A stretch of 64,000 nucleotides of DNA from Rubrivivax sp. (GCA_027485165.1 JAIXRN010000056.1:146969-210968); one strand, 5' to 3'; counted from the stretch's first letter, positions 8,708 to 18,403 are shown. Made by a program: numbers and translations. Notes: generated by a model from the letters alone, not told the origin.

Positions 8708-9775
8708 TTAGGCCGGAGGCCGGGTGCTTTCGCGCAGGATCAGGTGCGGCGGCGGCAGCACGGGCGCGGGTTCGGCACCCGCCAGCAGCTGCAGCATGGC
8801 CTGCGCGGCCAGGCGGCCGAGCTCGTGCACGGGGTGGTGCACGGTGGTCAGCGGCGGCGTGGAATAGACCGCCGTGGCCAGGTCGTCGAAGCCCACCAGC
8901 GAGACATCTTCCGGCACGCGCAGCCCACGCCGGTGCAAGCCCAGGCGAGCACCGAAGGCCATCTGGTCGTTCGACGCGAACACGGCCGTGAAGGGCGTGC
9001 CACTGTCGGTCAGGCGCTCGATGGCGGCCAGGCCGCTGGCTTCGGTGAAGTCGCCTGCCAGTTCCAGCGCCGGCACCGCTGGCACCCTGGCCGCCGCCAG
9101 CGCCTTGCGGTAGCCCCGCAGGCGCTGCTTGCCGTCGGGGTGCTTCAGGTCGCCGCAGATGAAGGCAATGCGGCGGTGCCCCAGGGCCAGCAAGTGCTGC
9201 GTGGCCAGGCGCGCGCCTTCTTCGTTGTCGTAGTCCAGCGCCACCAGGCCCGGGGCGCGCAGGCTGCGGCCCGTCACCACCACCGGCAGTTCCTGCGCCA
9301 TGGTGCTGAGCGCCGCGTCGCTCAGCCGGCCGGTGAGCACGATCATGCCGTCCACCCGGCGCGAGCGCAGCGCGTCGATGCAGCGCGCTTCCTGCGCGGC
9401 CGACCACTGCCCGCTGACGAACAGCGCGCTGTAGCCGGCCGGCGTCAGGGCTTCTTCGATGCCGCGCAAGGCGCTGCCGTAAAACGGGCTGTCGATGGCC
9501 TGGGTGACGACGCCGATGCTCAGCGTGCGCCCGCCCGCCAGGCCGCGCGCCACCGGGTTGGGCACGTAGCCCAGGCGGGCGATGGCAGCGTCGACCGCGG
9601 CGCGCTTGTCGGCGCTGACGATGGCCGTGCCGTTCAGGATGCGCGACACCGAAGCCGCCGACACACCCGCGGCTTCGGCCACCATTTCCAGCGTCACGCG
9701 GCCCGCGGCCTGCCCTGTCCACCGGCCCTTGCCGCCATCCTTGCCCCCGCGCGCCGTCTGCCCCGCCATTGCCAA
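8708..9775 (-). CDS. LacI-family transcriptional regulator of the glucan locus
   Basis: A 355-residue protein. After a Gly/Lys-rich leader of about 25 residues, the helix-turn-helix reads VTLEMVAEAAGVSAASVSRILNG, split here as VTLEMVAEAAG and VSAASVSRILNG. The hinge helix LGYVPNPVARGL and a periplasmic-binding-protein-like effector domain follow (IGVVTQ, SNDQMAFGA, GFDDLATAVYSTPPLTTV). Members bind palindromes with a central CG and release them on sugar binding. The perfect palindrome just downstream at 8621-8640 is a strong candidate target, and a gluco-oligosaccharide the likely effector. A second ATG two codons in (9769) could be the real start. It is transcribed in the same direction as the GH genes but separated from them by 225 nt holding their own promoter. 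Confidence 0.9.
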   Translation of the reverse strand: MAMAGQTARGGKDGGKGRWTGQAAGRVTLEMVAEAAGVSAASVSRILNGTAIVSADKRAAVDAAIARLGYVPNPVARGLAGGRTLSIGVVTQAIDSPFYGSALRGIEEALTPAGYSALFVSGQWSAAQEARCIDALRSRRVDGMIVLTGRLSDAALSTMAQELPVVVTGRSLRAPGLVALDYDNEEGARLATQHLLALGHRRIAFICGDLKHPDGKQRLRGYRKALAAARVPAVPALELAGDFTEASGLAAIERLTDSGTPFTAVFASNDQMAFGARLGLHRRGLRVPEDVSLVGFDDLATAVYSTPPLTTVHHPVHELGRLAAQAMLQLLAGAEPAPVLPPPHLILRESTRPPA

Positions 9776-9900
9776 GACCCCCTTCCATGCGGCACAAGCA
9801 CGCCTTGCAGCGCCGGCCTGCAGCCTGGTGCACCAAGTCTACGGGGCATGCACCAGCCCGGCCCGGCGCGGCACCTCGCGGCAACCCGGTTGAGGGGGCG

Positions 9901-11133
9901 TTAACGCTCCCTGAACGCTTCCTGGCTCTTCAGCATCGGCCGCAGCATGAAGCCCAGCACCGACCGCTGGCCGGTGCGGATTTCCACCTGCCCGGTCATG
10001 CCCGGCAGCACGGGCAGCGCTTTGCCACCCGCCTGCAGGGTGGCGCCGTCGGCCTGCACCATGGCGCGGTAGTAAGTGCCCTCGGAAGTGGCGGCCTGGT
10101 CGGTGTCGCCCAGGGCGTCGGGGCTGATGGAGTAGACCTTGCCCTTCAGGCCGCCGTAGACCGTGTATTCGTAGGCCGACAGCTTGATCTCCACCACCTG
10201 CCCCACGCGCACGAAGCCGATGTCGGCCGGCTTCACGCGCGCTTCTACCAGCACGCGCGGGCCCAGGGGTAGCAGTTCCATCACCGGCGCGCCCGGGGCC
10301 ACCACGCCGCCGATGGTGTTGCTGCGGATCTGCTTGACCACGCCGCGCACCGGCGATGTGAGCGTGGTGCGCCTGAGCATGTCGTCGCGCACCACCAGCT
10401 GCTCTTCCAGCAGGGCCAGTTCGGTGCGCACGCGCACCAGTTCGCTGGCCGCGTCCTGACGGAAGCGGTTCACGCGTTCCTGCGCCTGCAGGTTCAGGTC
10501 ATTGACCTGGCGGCGCAGGCGCATGACCTCGACTTCGCTCATCAGGCCCTTGGCCGACATGGTCTCGGCCACGACCAGTTCTCGCTGCACCAGGCCCACG
10601 CTGCGACGCGTGCTGGCCACGGCTTCTTCCACCCCGCGCAGCCGGGCTTCATAGCTTTCGGTTTCGCCCTGCACGATGGCCCTGGCCGCCAGCACCTCGG
10701 GCGGGAAAGCCAGCGCCTTGCCGCCGGCTTCGGCCTGCAGCCGCGCCACCGCGGCCTTCAGCGCCAGGCGCTTGGCCTGGCCTTCGGCCTGTTGGGCTTC
10801 GAAGCGCGTGGGGTCCAGCACGGCCAGGGGCTGGCCGGGGCTGACCTGCTGCCCTTCGCGCACCATCACCTGGCGCAGGATGCCGCCTTCCAGGCTGGCG
10901 ATGACCTGTTCACGCCCGTCGGGCACCACGCGGCCGCTGGCGCGGGTGACGATGTCCACCTGAGTCACCGCCGCCCAGCCGATGGCCAGCAACAGCACCA
11001 GCAGCATCAGGTAGACCGCATACATGGCCGCGGGCGCGGCTTCCACCACCTGCGCGCCGCCCACGGCGCTGATGAAGGGCACGTCGCTGCGCTGCAGCTC
11101 GGGCCTGCGCGAGCCACGGCCGAAGATCTTCAC
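9901..11133 (-). CDS. HlyD-family membrane fusion protein of a type I secretion system
   Basis: A 410-residue periplasmic adaptor. It has one N-terminal membrane helix (residues about 37-60), a lipoyl-type half motif (GRVVPDGREQVIASLEGG), a long coiled-coil hairpin (residues about 110-260) and the closing beta-barrel region typical of HlyD/PrtE/LapC proteins. It would bridge the ABC exporter and an outer-membrane TolC-like channel. It starts with GTG at 11133, whose last bases overlap the TGA of the ABC gene (GTGA), so the two are translationally coupled. No TolC-like gene is in the window; a shared TolC encoded elsewhere is likely. Confidence 0.92.
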   Translation of the reverse strand: MKIFGRGSRRPELQRSDVPFISAVGGAQVVEAAPAAMYAVYLMLLVLLLAIGWAAVTQVDIVTRASGRVVPDGREQVIASLEGGILRQVMVREGQQVSPGQPLAVLDPTRFEAQQAEGQAKRLALKAAVARLQAEAGGKALAFPPEVLAARAIVQGETESYEARLRGVEEAVASTRRSVGLVQRELVVAETMSAKGLMSEVEVMRLRRQVNDLNLQAQERVNRFRQDAASELVRVRTELALLEEQLVVRDDMLRRTTLTSPVRGVVKQIRSNTIGGVVAPGAPVMELLPLGPRVLVEARVKPADIGFVRVGQVVEIKLSAYEYTVYGGLKGKVYSISPDALGDTDQAATSEGTYYRAMVQADGATLQAGGKALPVLPGMTGQVEIRTGQRSVLGFMLRPMLKSQEAFRER

Positions 11134-13445
11134 AGCGCAGCCTGCCGTTCCTGCGGCTGCATGCTGGGGTGCTGCACCACGTTCGTGGCTGGCGCGGCAC
11201 CCGGGGGCTTGGCGGCACCGGACAGCGCAGCCAGCACCTGCATCTTGGGCCCGTCCATCACCAGCCGGCCAGCGTCCACCACCACGATGCGGTTCACCAG
11301 TTCCAGCACCGCCGGGCGGTGCGTGACCACGATCAGGGTGCAGTCACCGCAGGCCGTCTTCAGCTGGCGCAGGAAGGCGACTTCGCTCTGCGCGTCCATC
11401 GAACTGGTGGGCTCGTCCATCAGCAGCACCTGGGGCTTCATCACCAGGCAGCGCGCCAGCGCCACCAGCTGGCGCTGGCCGCCGGACAGCAGGCTGCCGG
11501 CTTCGCCCACCGGCAATTCCCAGCCCTGCGGGTGGCTGGTCACCAGGCGGTCCAGGCCTGTCAGGCGCGCCACTTCGGCCAGGCGGCCGGCGTCCGCGCC
11601 GGCGCGGTCCAGCAGCACGTTGTCGCGCAGCGTACCGCTGAACAGGCGCGGGTCCTGGCTGACGAAGCCCACACGCGCGCGGTAGTCGGCCGGGTCGATC
11701 TGGCGCAGGTCCATGCCGTCGGCTTCCACCATGCCTTCGCTGGGCAGGTACAGGCCCGCCAGCAGGCGCAGGATGGTGCTCTTGCCCGAACCGATGCGCC
11801 CCAGGATGGCCACGCGTTCACCGGCGGCAAAGCGCAGCGTGACGTTCTTCAGCACGCGCGGCCCGCCGCCGGGCGTGGCCTGCGTCGCCCCACTGCCGGC
11901 GATGGCCTGGCTGGGGTAGCTGAACGATGCGTCCACCAGGCCCAGCGCGCCGCTCAAATCACGCCGCGGCACGTAGGTCTTGCCGGGTTCCCGGTCCAGC
12001 GGCTGCTGCATCACGTGGTCCAGTGCGCGCATGGCGGCGCGTGCGCCCTGGTAGCGCGTGGCCAGCTGCACCACGCTGGCCAGCGGAGCCACGGCGCGGG
12101 AAGCGAACATCACCGCGGCCACCAGCGCCCCGGCTGTGAGCTGCTTGTCGGCGATCAGGAACACGCCCGCAATCAGCATCACGATGGTGATGAGCTGCTG
12201 CGACACGACGGAAATGTTCATCGTCAGCGCGCTGATCTTGCGCGAACGCAGCATCGCTTCGGCCGCGGCGGCGGTGGACGCCTCGTAGCGCCGCAGGAAG
12301 CGGCCCTGCGCGCCCGCGGCCTTCAGGTCTTCCAGCCCGTCCACGGCTTCCACCAGCACGCCGTGCAGGTCGGCCAGTTCGGCCTGGTGGCTGTTCATGG
12401 CGCGGCGCAGGCTGCCCTGGATCAGCACCGACATCAGCAGCAGCAGCGGGATCGCGATCACCAGCACCCAGCCCAGCGGCCCGGCGATGACGAAGGTCAT
12501 GGCCACGAACACCAGGATGAAGGGCAGGTCCGACAGCGCCGACAGCGTGGCCGAGGCAAAGAATTCCCGCACCTGTTCCACCTGCGCCAGGTGGTGGGCA
12601 TAGGCGCCACTGGACGTGGGCCGGTGTTCCATGCGGATGCCCAGCGTCTGCCGGAACAGCGTGGCGCCGACGATCAGGTCGGCCTTGCGGCCGGCCATGT
12701 CGATCAGGTAGGCGCGCAGCTGGCGCGCCACTAGGTCCAGCACCAGGGCCAGCGCACTGGCCGTGGCCACCGCGGCCAGCGTGACGAAAGCCTGGTGCGG
12801 GATGACCTTGTCGAAGATGACCGAGGTGGCCAGCCCCGTCACCAGCGTCAGCATGTTCGACAGGAAGGCCGCCAGCAGCGCGCCGCGGTAGTAGGGCACG
12901 AAGCGGCGCAGCGTGCCCCAGAGCCAGTGGCTGCCGGGGTCGCGCAGCTCGGCCGCGTCCTGCCCCTGGCCGGTGGCTGGCGTGGGGATGGGCGTGGCCA
13001 CCAGGGCCAGGCCGGTGTATTCGGGCGTCAGCTCGTCTTCGCTGGCGGTGCAGGCGTGGTGTTCGCGCCCGGGCATGACGATGTCATAGCGCCGCGCGTC
13101 GGCGGCATGCCGGGCCACGACGATGCAGGCATCGCCTTCCTTCAGCAACAGCACCGCCGGTAGCAGCAAGGTGTGCAATTCGGCCAGCGGGCGCTGTACC
13201 AGGCCGGCGCTGTAGCCGGCCTGGCGCAGGGCCTGCAGGGCCTGGTCGGGCGCCAGGCGGGTGGGGCCGGTGGCGCTGCCGCCCGGGGTGGGCGAAGCCA
13301 GGCCAGATAGCAGCGATTCCGGCGTGCGCTCGCGGCCATGGTGGCGCGTCAGCCAGCTGATGGCGTGCGCCAGCGCGTCGTTGTCCACATCCCAGCCGGG
13401 GGGCATGGCGTCGGGCGCGGGGGTGGGCACGGCAGGGTCGTTCAT
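11130..13445 (-). CDS. Type I secretion ABC transporter with degenerate C39-like domain
   Basis: A 771-residue exporter. Residues 1-165 form a C39-like domain that lacks the catalytic cysteine where active peptidases have it (the region reads ALAHAISWLTRHHG), so it should bind rather than cleave its substrate. Residues about 175-460 are a six-helix membrane domain. The nucleotide-binding domain has Walker A GRIGSGKST starting at residue 549, the signature LLSGGQRQ, Walker B VLLMDEPTSSMD and the switch His in VVTHRP. It belongs to the LapB/HlyB group that exports RTX-like adhesins or enzymes through a C-terminal signal. It follows the GT41 gene by 9 nt and overlaps the HlyD gene by 4 nt. Confidence 0.93.
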   Translation of the reverse strand: MNDPAVPTPAPDAMPPGWDVDNDALAHAISWLTRHHGRERTPESLLSGLASPTPGGSATGPTRLAPDQALQALRQAGYSAGLVQRPLAELHTLLLPAVLLLKEGDACIVVARHAADARRYDIVMPGREHHACTASEDELTPEYTGLALVATPIPTPATGQGQDAAELRDPGSHWLWGTLRRFVPYYRGALLAAFLSNMLTLVTGLATSVIFDKVIPHQAFVTLAAVATASALALVLDLVARQLRAYLIDMAGRKADLIVGATLFRQTLGIRMEHRPTSSGAYAHHLAQVEQVREFFASATLSALSDLPFILVFVAMTFVIAGPLGWVLVIAIPLLLLMSVLIQGSLRRAMNSHQAELADLHGVLVEAVDGLEDLKAAGAQGRFLRRYEASTAAAAEAMLRSRKISALTMNISVVSQQLITIVMLIAGVFLIADKQLTAGALVAAVMFASRAVAPLASVVQLATRYQGARAAMRALDHVMQQPLDREPGKTYVPRRDLSGALGLVDASFSYPSQAIAGSGATQATPGGGPRVLKNVTLRFAAGERVAILGRIGSGKSTILRLLAGLYLPSEGMVEADGMDLRQIDPADYRARVGFVSQDPRLFSGTLRDNVLLDRAGADAGRLAEVARLTGLDRLVTSHPQGWELPVGEAGSLLSGGQRQLVALARCLVMKPQVLLMDEPTSSMDAQSEVAFLRQLKTACGDCTLIVVTHRPAVLELVNRIVVVDAGRLVMDGPKMQVLAALSGAAKPPGAAPATNVVQHPSMQPQERQAAL

Positions 13446-13454
13446 GCGCCTTCG

Positions 13455-15287
13455 TCAGCGGGCCGCCCGAGCCGCACGCGCCTTGAGCGCCAGGTCTTCG
13501 AAAGCGGCTTCGATGTCGCGCACGATCTGCGGCACATCGAACAGCGGGCTGCTGCGTGCGTGTTCAGCCAGGTAGCGTTTGCACGAGGCCACCCGCGCCG
13601 GCGTGCAGCCCAGGGTGATGGCCAGGCGTTCGTATTCGGAAAGGCTGTCGGTGACGAGGTCGGGCAAGCCCACCGCGTGCAGCAGGCTGCCGGCCATGCG
13701 GCTGATGTAGGTGCGCCCGGCGCGCGTGAGGATGGGCGTGCCCATCCACAGTGCGTCGCTGGCGGTGGTGCCGGCGTTGTAGGGGAAGGTGTCCAGCACC
13801 AGGTCGGCCAGCGGGAAGCGGGCCAGGTAGTCGGCTGGCGCCACGCGCGGGGCGAACACCAGCCGTTCGGCCGCCACGCCCGCGGCCGCGGCGGCGGCCA
13901 GCATGTTGGCGCGTGCCGTGTCGTTGTCGGCCAGCAGCCACAGCACGCTGCCGGGCACGGCGCGCAGGATGCGCAACCAGGCCGAGAACATCTCGGCCGT
14001 GAACTTGTGGTTGTTGTTGAAGCTGCAGTAGACGAAGGCCCCTTCGGGCAGGCCGTACTGGCTGCGCTGTGGCGGCGCGCCCACCACGCGCTGGCGGTCG
14101 CTGACCTGGTAGCAGTGCGGCAGGTAGATGGGCTTTTCCGAACAGAAGGGCAGCAGTTCGGGCGGCATCACGAAGCGGTCGGCCAGCATCCAGTCCACCC
14201 CCGGCAGCGCACTGGTGCCGGGCAGGCCCAGGTAGCTGACCTGCACCGGCGCTGCCCGAAAGCCCAGGATGGCCGGGCGCGCGCCGCTGGTCAGGCCCTG
14301 CAGGTCCACCAGCACGTCGATGCCGGCCTGGGCGATGAGCCGCGCCGCGGTGGCGTCGTCCACCCCGGCCAGGCGCACATGCTGGTCGATGGCCTTCAGG
14401 ATGCGCTGGCGCTGCGGCTGCTGCGATTCGGGCGTCCAGTCGAAGGCCCAGACTTCGAAGCGCTGGCGGTCGTGCAGTTCGAACAGTTCGGCCGTCAGCA
14501 GGCCCACGGCGTGGGTGTGCAGGTCGCCGCTGAGGTAGCCGATGCGGATGCGCGTGTCTGCCCCCTCGGGCCGCGCCGGCACCTGCGCATGCAGCGGCGG
14601 GCCGGCCGGCGGCTTGGGCACGCGTTCATGCACGAAGCGCTGGGCGCTGATGAGCTGCAGTGCCGGGTCGTCGGACAGGCCCATCATCGCCAGCAGCGAC
14701 GTGCCCATCAGGAACTGGTGGGGCGTGACATCGCCCACGGGCAGGTCGTGCGGCCAGGCGCATTGCTTCTGGCGGATGTGCACGTAGTGCTGCACCACGT
14801 CGGGCTGGGCGGCCTTGGTTTCCAGGCTGCGCCGCATCAGGGCTTCGGCTTCGGGGTAGCGGCGCGCGGTTTCCAGCAACCGCGCGCTGTTGTTCAGCGC
14901 GTGCAGGCGGTGGTCCAGGGCCGCGGCGGGTTGAGCGTCGGCCACCTGGGCCCAGGTGGCCAGGGCGGCGTCAGTTTCGCCACGGCGTTCCTGCAGGTGG
15001 CCCAGGTTCAGCAAGGCCGGGGCGAAGCCAGGGGCGAATTCCAGCGCGCGGCGGTAGGCGGCTTCGGCTTCGGCCTGCTGGCCAGCGGCTGACAGCGCCG
15101 TGCCCCAGTTGAAGCAGGCCATGTGGCGCAGTGGCGATGTCGATTCCGCCACCCAGCGCCCGTACAGCTGCGCCGCCGCCGCCGGCTGGCCGGCCGCCTG
15201 CAGGGCGCCGGCCTGTTCCATCAGCGCGGGCAGGCTGAGCTCGCCCAGGGGCGGGGAAAGCGGTTTGGCGACGGTGGCGGTGCTCAT
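13455..15287 (-). CDS. TPR-containing GT41 (SPINDLY/O-GlcNAc-transferase-like) glycosyltransferase
   Basis: A 610-residue protein. Residues about 20-185 are helical TPR-like repeats (LYGRWVAES, EAEAAYRRALEFAPGFAPALLNLG). Residues about 245-600 match the bacterial SPINDLY-type catalytic half: RIRIGYLSGDLHTHAVG, VDLQGLTSGARP, APVQVSYLGLPGTS, YCSFNNNHKFT and DTFPYNAGTTASDALWMGTP. These enzymes transfer a sugar from a nucleotide sugar to protein Ser, Thr or Asn. It lies 9 nt upstream of the type I exporter on the same strand, so a role in glycosylating the exported protein before secretion is possible, but no substrate gene is present. The donor sugar cannot be read from sequence. Confidence 0.85.
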   Translation of the reverse strand: MSTATVAKPLSPPLGELSLPALMEQAGALQAAGQPAAAAQLYGRWVAESTSPLRHMACFNWGTALSAAGQQAEAEAAYRRALEFAPGFAPALLNLGHLQERRGETDAALATWAQVADAQPAAALDHRLHALNNSARLLETARRYPEAEALMRRSLETKAAQPDVVQHYVHIRQKQCAWPHDLPVGDVTPHQFLMGTSLLAMMGLSDDPALQLISAQRFVHERVPKPPAGPPLHAQVPARPEGADTRIRIGYLSGDLHTHAVGLLTAELFELHDRQRFEVWAFDWTPESQQPQRQRILKAIDQHVRLAGVDDATAARLIAQAGIDVLVDLQGLTSGARPAILGFRAAPVQVSYLGLPGTSALPGVDWMLADRFVMPPELLPFCSEKPIYLPHCYQVSDRQRVVGAPPQRSQYGLPEGAFVYCSFNNNHKFTAEMFSAWLRILRAVPGSVLWLLADNDTARANMLAAAAAAGVAAERLVFAPRVAPADYLARFPLADLVLDTFPYNAGTTASDALWMGTPILTRAGRTYISRMAGSLLHAVGLPDLVTDSLSEYERLAITLGCTPARVASCKRYLAEHARSSPLFDVPQIVRDIEAAFEDLALKARAARAAR

Positions 15288-15433
15288 GTGGCGGCGGGGG
15301 CTACGGCGGGCGGCGCACGATGCGTCCGTACCCTCGGCATGCTAGGCACGCGGGGGCCCGGCGACAGGGCGAACAGGGGGCCGAAACACCGCCTTATCGG
15401 GCGGCGGCGCCGGGCCGATGACGCCGCGCCAGC

Positions 15434-16765
15434 CTACTTGTTCATCCAGCCCATGGCCGTGGGCAGCCAGGTGGCGATCGCCGGGAACACCAGCACGATG
15501 ACCACCGCCGCCAGCTGGATGTAGATGAAAGGCCAGACGCCGCGGTAGATCTCGCGCGTCTGCACCACGGCCGGCGCCACGCCGCGGAAGAAGAACAGGC
15601 TCCAGCCTACCGGCGGGGTCAGGAAGCTGGTCTGCATGTTGATGCAGATCAGCGCCGCCAGCCAGACCATGTCCACCCCTTGCGCCGCAAAGTAGGGCAG
15701 GAAGAGCGGCAGCACGATGTAGCTGATCTCGGCCCACTCCAGCAGCACGCCGGCCACGAACAGCACGCCCATGAAGAACAGGATGTCGGTGGTGGTGCCG
15801 CCGGGGATCAGCGCAAACAGGTCCTGGATCAGGCGTTCACCGCCCAGGCCGCGGAAGGCCAGGCTGAAGGCCTGCGCCGTCATGATGACGAAGAAAATCA
15901 TCACGCTGGTGTTCAGCGTGTCTCGGCAGGTCTCGCGCAGCACACCCACCGTGAGCTTGCCGCTGAGCGCCACGATCAAGAGCCCGCCCAGCGCCCCAAT
16001 GGCCGCAGCTTCGGTGGGGGCGGCCACGCCACCCATGATCGAACCCAGCACCGCCACCACCAGCAGCAGCGCCGGCATCACGCCCTTGATGAGGCGCACC
16101 ACCAGCTGCCCGCGCGACAGCGCATCGCGTTCGGCGGCCGGGATTGGCGGCGCCTTGTCCGGGTGGCGCCAGGCGTAGACCAGGATGTAGGCGATATACA
16201 GGCCGGCCAGCATCAGCCCTGGCACCAGGGCGGCGGCGAACAGCGTGCCCACCGATTCGTTCATGATCTCGGCCAGCAGCAACAGCACCAGTGAAGGCGG
16301 AATGATCTGCCCCAGCGTGCCGCTGGCGCAGATGGTGCCGGCGGCCAGCGCGTGGTCGTACTTGTATTTCAGCAGCGTGGGCAGCGCGATCACGCCCAGC
16401 AGCACGATGGTGGCACCGACGATGCCGGTGGTGGCGCCCATGATCACGCCGAAGACGATGATGCCCACGCCCATGCCGCCGGGCACGCGGCCGGCGATGT
16501 GGCCGATGACTTCCAGCATGTCCTGCCCCAGGCGCGACTTTTCCAGCATCACGCCCATGAAGACGAACATCGGCAGCGCCAGCAAGGACTGATCGGTGGC
16601 CACGCCGTAGATGCGCGCCGGCAGCAGGTTGAACAGGCTGTCGCCGAAGCCGATGAAGCCGAAGACGATGCCCGTGGCGGCCGCGGCGTAAGCCACCGGC
16701 ACACCCACCAGCAGCACACCCACGAAAGCCACCAGCATGGCCAGGGCCAGCAGTTCAGTGCCCAT
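15434..16765 (-). CDS. TRAP transporter large permease (DctM family)
   Basis: A 443-residue, very hydrophobic protein with about 12 predicted membrane helices. It has DctM features such as LLALPMFVFMGVMLEKS, GATTGIVGATIVLLGVIALPTLLKYKYD and ASGTLGQIIPPSLVLLLLA. It forms the cation-driven channel of a tripartite ATP-independent transporter. Its start overlaps the end of the small-permease gene by 11 nt. It is the last gene of the dctP-dctQ-dctM order. The substrate is unknown; TRAP systems of this kind take up carboxylates or related organic anions. Confidence 0.94.
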   Translation of the reverse strand: MGTELLALAMLVAFVGVLLVGVPVAYAAAATGIVFGFIGFGDSLFNLLPARIYGVATDQSLLALPMFVFMGVMLEKSRLGQDMLEVIGHIAGRVPGGMGVGIIVFGVIMGATTGIVGATIVLLGVIALPTLLKYKYDHALAAGTICASGTLGQIIPPSLVLLLLAEIMNESVGTLFAAALVPGLMLAGLYIAYILVYAWRHPDKAPPIPAAERDALSRGQLVVRLIKGVMPALLLVVAVLGSIMGGVAAPTEAAAIGALGGLLIVALSGKLTVGVLRETCRDTLNTSVMIFFVIMTAQAFSLAFRGLGGERLIQDLFALIPGGTTTDILFFMGVLFVAGVLLEWAEISYIVLPLFLPYFAAQGVDMVWLAALICINMQTSFLTPPVGWSLFFFRGVAPAVVQTREIYRGVWPFIYIQLAAVVIVLVFPAIATWLPTAMGWMNK

Positions 16766-17300
16766 CGCCGGGCCCTGCTTCAGATGCCGGTTTCGCGCCC
16801 GCGAGCTGCGCGCCGGTGCGCACCACGGTCGTCACCGCCACCACGGCCAGCAGCGCGTAGCCCGAGACCACCAGCGACTTGACGGCCCAGCGCCAGGGCA
16901 GGCCGCCGGGGTCGGGCGAGATCTCGGCCAGCGACCAGGAATGGGCCGTGAACTTCCAGCCCAGGTAACAGACGAAGACCGAGAACGGCAGCATCACCAG
17001 CAGGGCCGTGAGGAACTCGATCCACAGCTTGGTGCGCGCGCTGTAGTGCTGGTAGAACAGGTCAACCCGCACCTGCGAACCGCGCAGCTGCATGCTGGAG
17101 ATGCCCCAAAGCGCCACCACGGCCATCAGGTGCCATTCCAGTTCCTGCAGCCACACCGTGCTGGCGTTGAAGAAATAGCGCGCCAGCGTGTTGCCGCTGA
17201 TCAGCAGCACCATCGCCAGCGTCAGCCAGGCCGTCAGGCGGCCGATGCGGTCGATCACCGCATCGGCCGCGTCCACCAGGCGCAGCGCGGGCGCCGTCAT
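16755..17300 (-). CDS. TRAP transporter small permease (DctQ family)
   Basis: A 181-residue inner-membrane protein with four helices. The second region has the typical NTLARYFFNASTVWLQELEWHLM segment, and RVDLFYQHYS lies in the following loop. The ATG at 17300 is chosen because it overlaps the stop of the binding-protein gene (ATGA); the open frame upstream adds 15 residues inside dctP that do not look like a helix. It links the large permease with the periplasmic binding protein. Confidence 0.92.
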   Translation of the reverse strand: MTAPALRLVDAADAVIDRIGRLTAWLTLAMVLLISGNTLARYFFNASTVWLQELEWHLMAVVALWGISSMQLRGSQVRVDLFYQHYSARTKLWIEFLTALLVMLPFSVFVCYLGWKFTAHSWSLAEISPDPGGLPWRWAVKSLVVSGYALLAVVAVTTVVRTGAQLAGAKPASEAGPGDGH

Positions 17301-18403
17301 CCCCGCGACTTGGACAGGAAGGTCTCTTCGCTGATCTCCGACCAACGGTCGTGCTTCTTCTTGAAGGTGAAGAAGGAGTCGTGCACCTTGCGCGTCATCG
17401 CGTCCTTGGCCGCGGCTTCGTTCAACACCTCACCCGTGGTCTTGCGCAGCGCCGTCACCACGTCGGCCGGCAGTTCGCGCACCACCACCTTGTCGCGGTT
17501 GACGAGCTGGTCCAGCGCATCGGCGTTGCGCGCTTCCAGCAGGCACAGGCCTTCCTGGTTGGTGGCGTCGGCGGCGGCGCGGACGATCTCCTTCAGGTCG
17601 GCCGGCAGGGCGTCCCAGATCTTGCGCTGCATGACGATCTCGCTCACGGTGCTGGGCTCGTGCCAGCCGCTGCCGTAGTAGTTCTTGGCGGCGTTCTGCA
17701 GGCCCAGGCGGGCATCGAGGAAGGGGCCGACGAATTCCGCCGCGTCGATGACGCCGCGCTCCAGCGCCGGGAAGATCTCGCCGCCCGGCAGCTGGCGCAC
17801 TTCCACGCCTTGCGCCGCGTAGATGCGGCCGGCCAGGCCAGGGATGCGCATCTTCAGGCCCTTCAGGTCGGCCAGGCTCTTGATTTCCTTCTTGAACCAG
17901 CCCGTCATCTGCACACCGCTGCAGCCGGCGGCAAAGGGCATCACGTTTAGCGGCTTGTAGACCTCTTCCCAAAGCGCGTTGCCGCCACCGAACTGCAGCC
18001 AGGCGTAGTGGCCCAGGAAGCTCATGCCGAAGGGCACGGTGGCGAAGTACTGCGCCGCGAAGGTCTTGCCCGACCAGAAGTAAGACACACCGTGGTTCAA
18101 CTCGACCGTGCCGCTGGACACCGCGTCGAAGCCTTCGAAGGCCGGCAGCAGTTCGCCGGCGGCGAAGATCTGGATCTTGATGCGGCCACCTGACATCTTG
18201 TCGCAGCGCTCGGCGAAGGCCTGCGCACTGCCCGGGCCGACTTGGTAGAACGGCAAGCCGGCGGGCCAGGTGGTGGTCATGCGCCAGCGGTAGGTCTGCT
18301 GCGCGTGCACGACGGCGGGCGCGGCCAGTGCGGCGCCGGCAAGGCCTGCCGTGCCTATCTTCAGTGCCGCGCGCCGGCGCGACAAAAGGTGAGTGTCTTT
18401 CAC
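17297..18403 (-). CDS. TRAP transporter periplasmic substrate-binding protein (DctP family)
   Basis: A 368-residue secreted protein with a twin-arginine type leader (SRRRAALKIGTAG, then an alanine-rich stretch and a VVHAQQ cleavage region). The mature part has DctP hallmarks: the RWRMTTTWPAGLPF first strand, LKGLKMRIPGLAGRIY with the conserved Arg that contacts a carboxylate, GGEIFPALERGVIDAAEFVGP, and a Lys-rich C-terminal helix. It belongs to the branch often annotated as mannitol/chloroaromatic or 2-oxo acid binding, but the ligand cannot be assigned. It is first gene of the three-gene TRAP operon; the 128 nt upstream separate it from cynS. Confidence 0.92.
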   Translation of the reverse strand: MKDTHLLSRRRAALKIGTAGLAGAALAAPAVVHAQQTYRWRMTTTWPAGLPFYQVGPGSAQAFAERCDKMSGGRIKIQIFAAGELLPAFEGFDAVSSGTVELNHGVSYFWSGKTFAAQYFATVPFGMSFLGHYAWLQFGGGNALWEEVYKPLNVMPFAAGCSGVQMTGWFKKEIKSLADLKGLKMRIPGLAGRIYAAQGVEVRQLPGGEIFPALERGVIDAAEFVGPFLDARLGLQNAAKNYYGSGWHEPSTVSEIVMQRKIWDALPADLKEIVRAAADATNQEGLCLLEARNADALDQLVNRDKVVVRELPADVVTALRKTTGEVLNEAAAKDAMTRKVHDSFFTFKKKHDRWSEISEETFLSKSRG

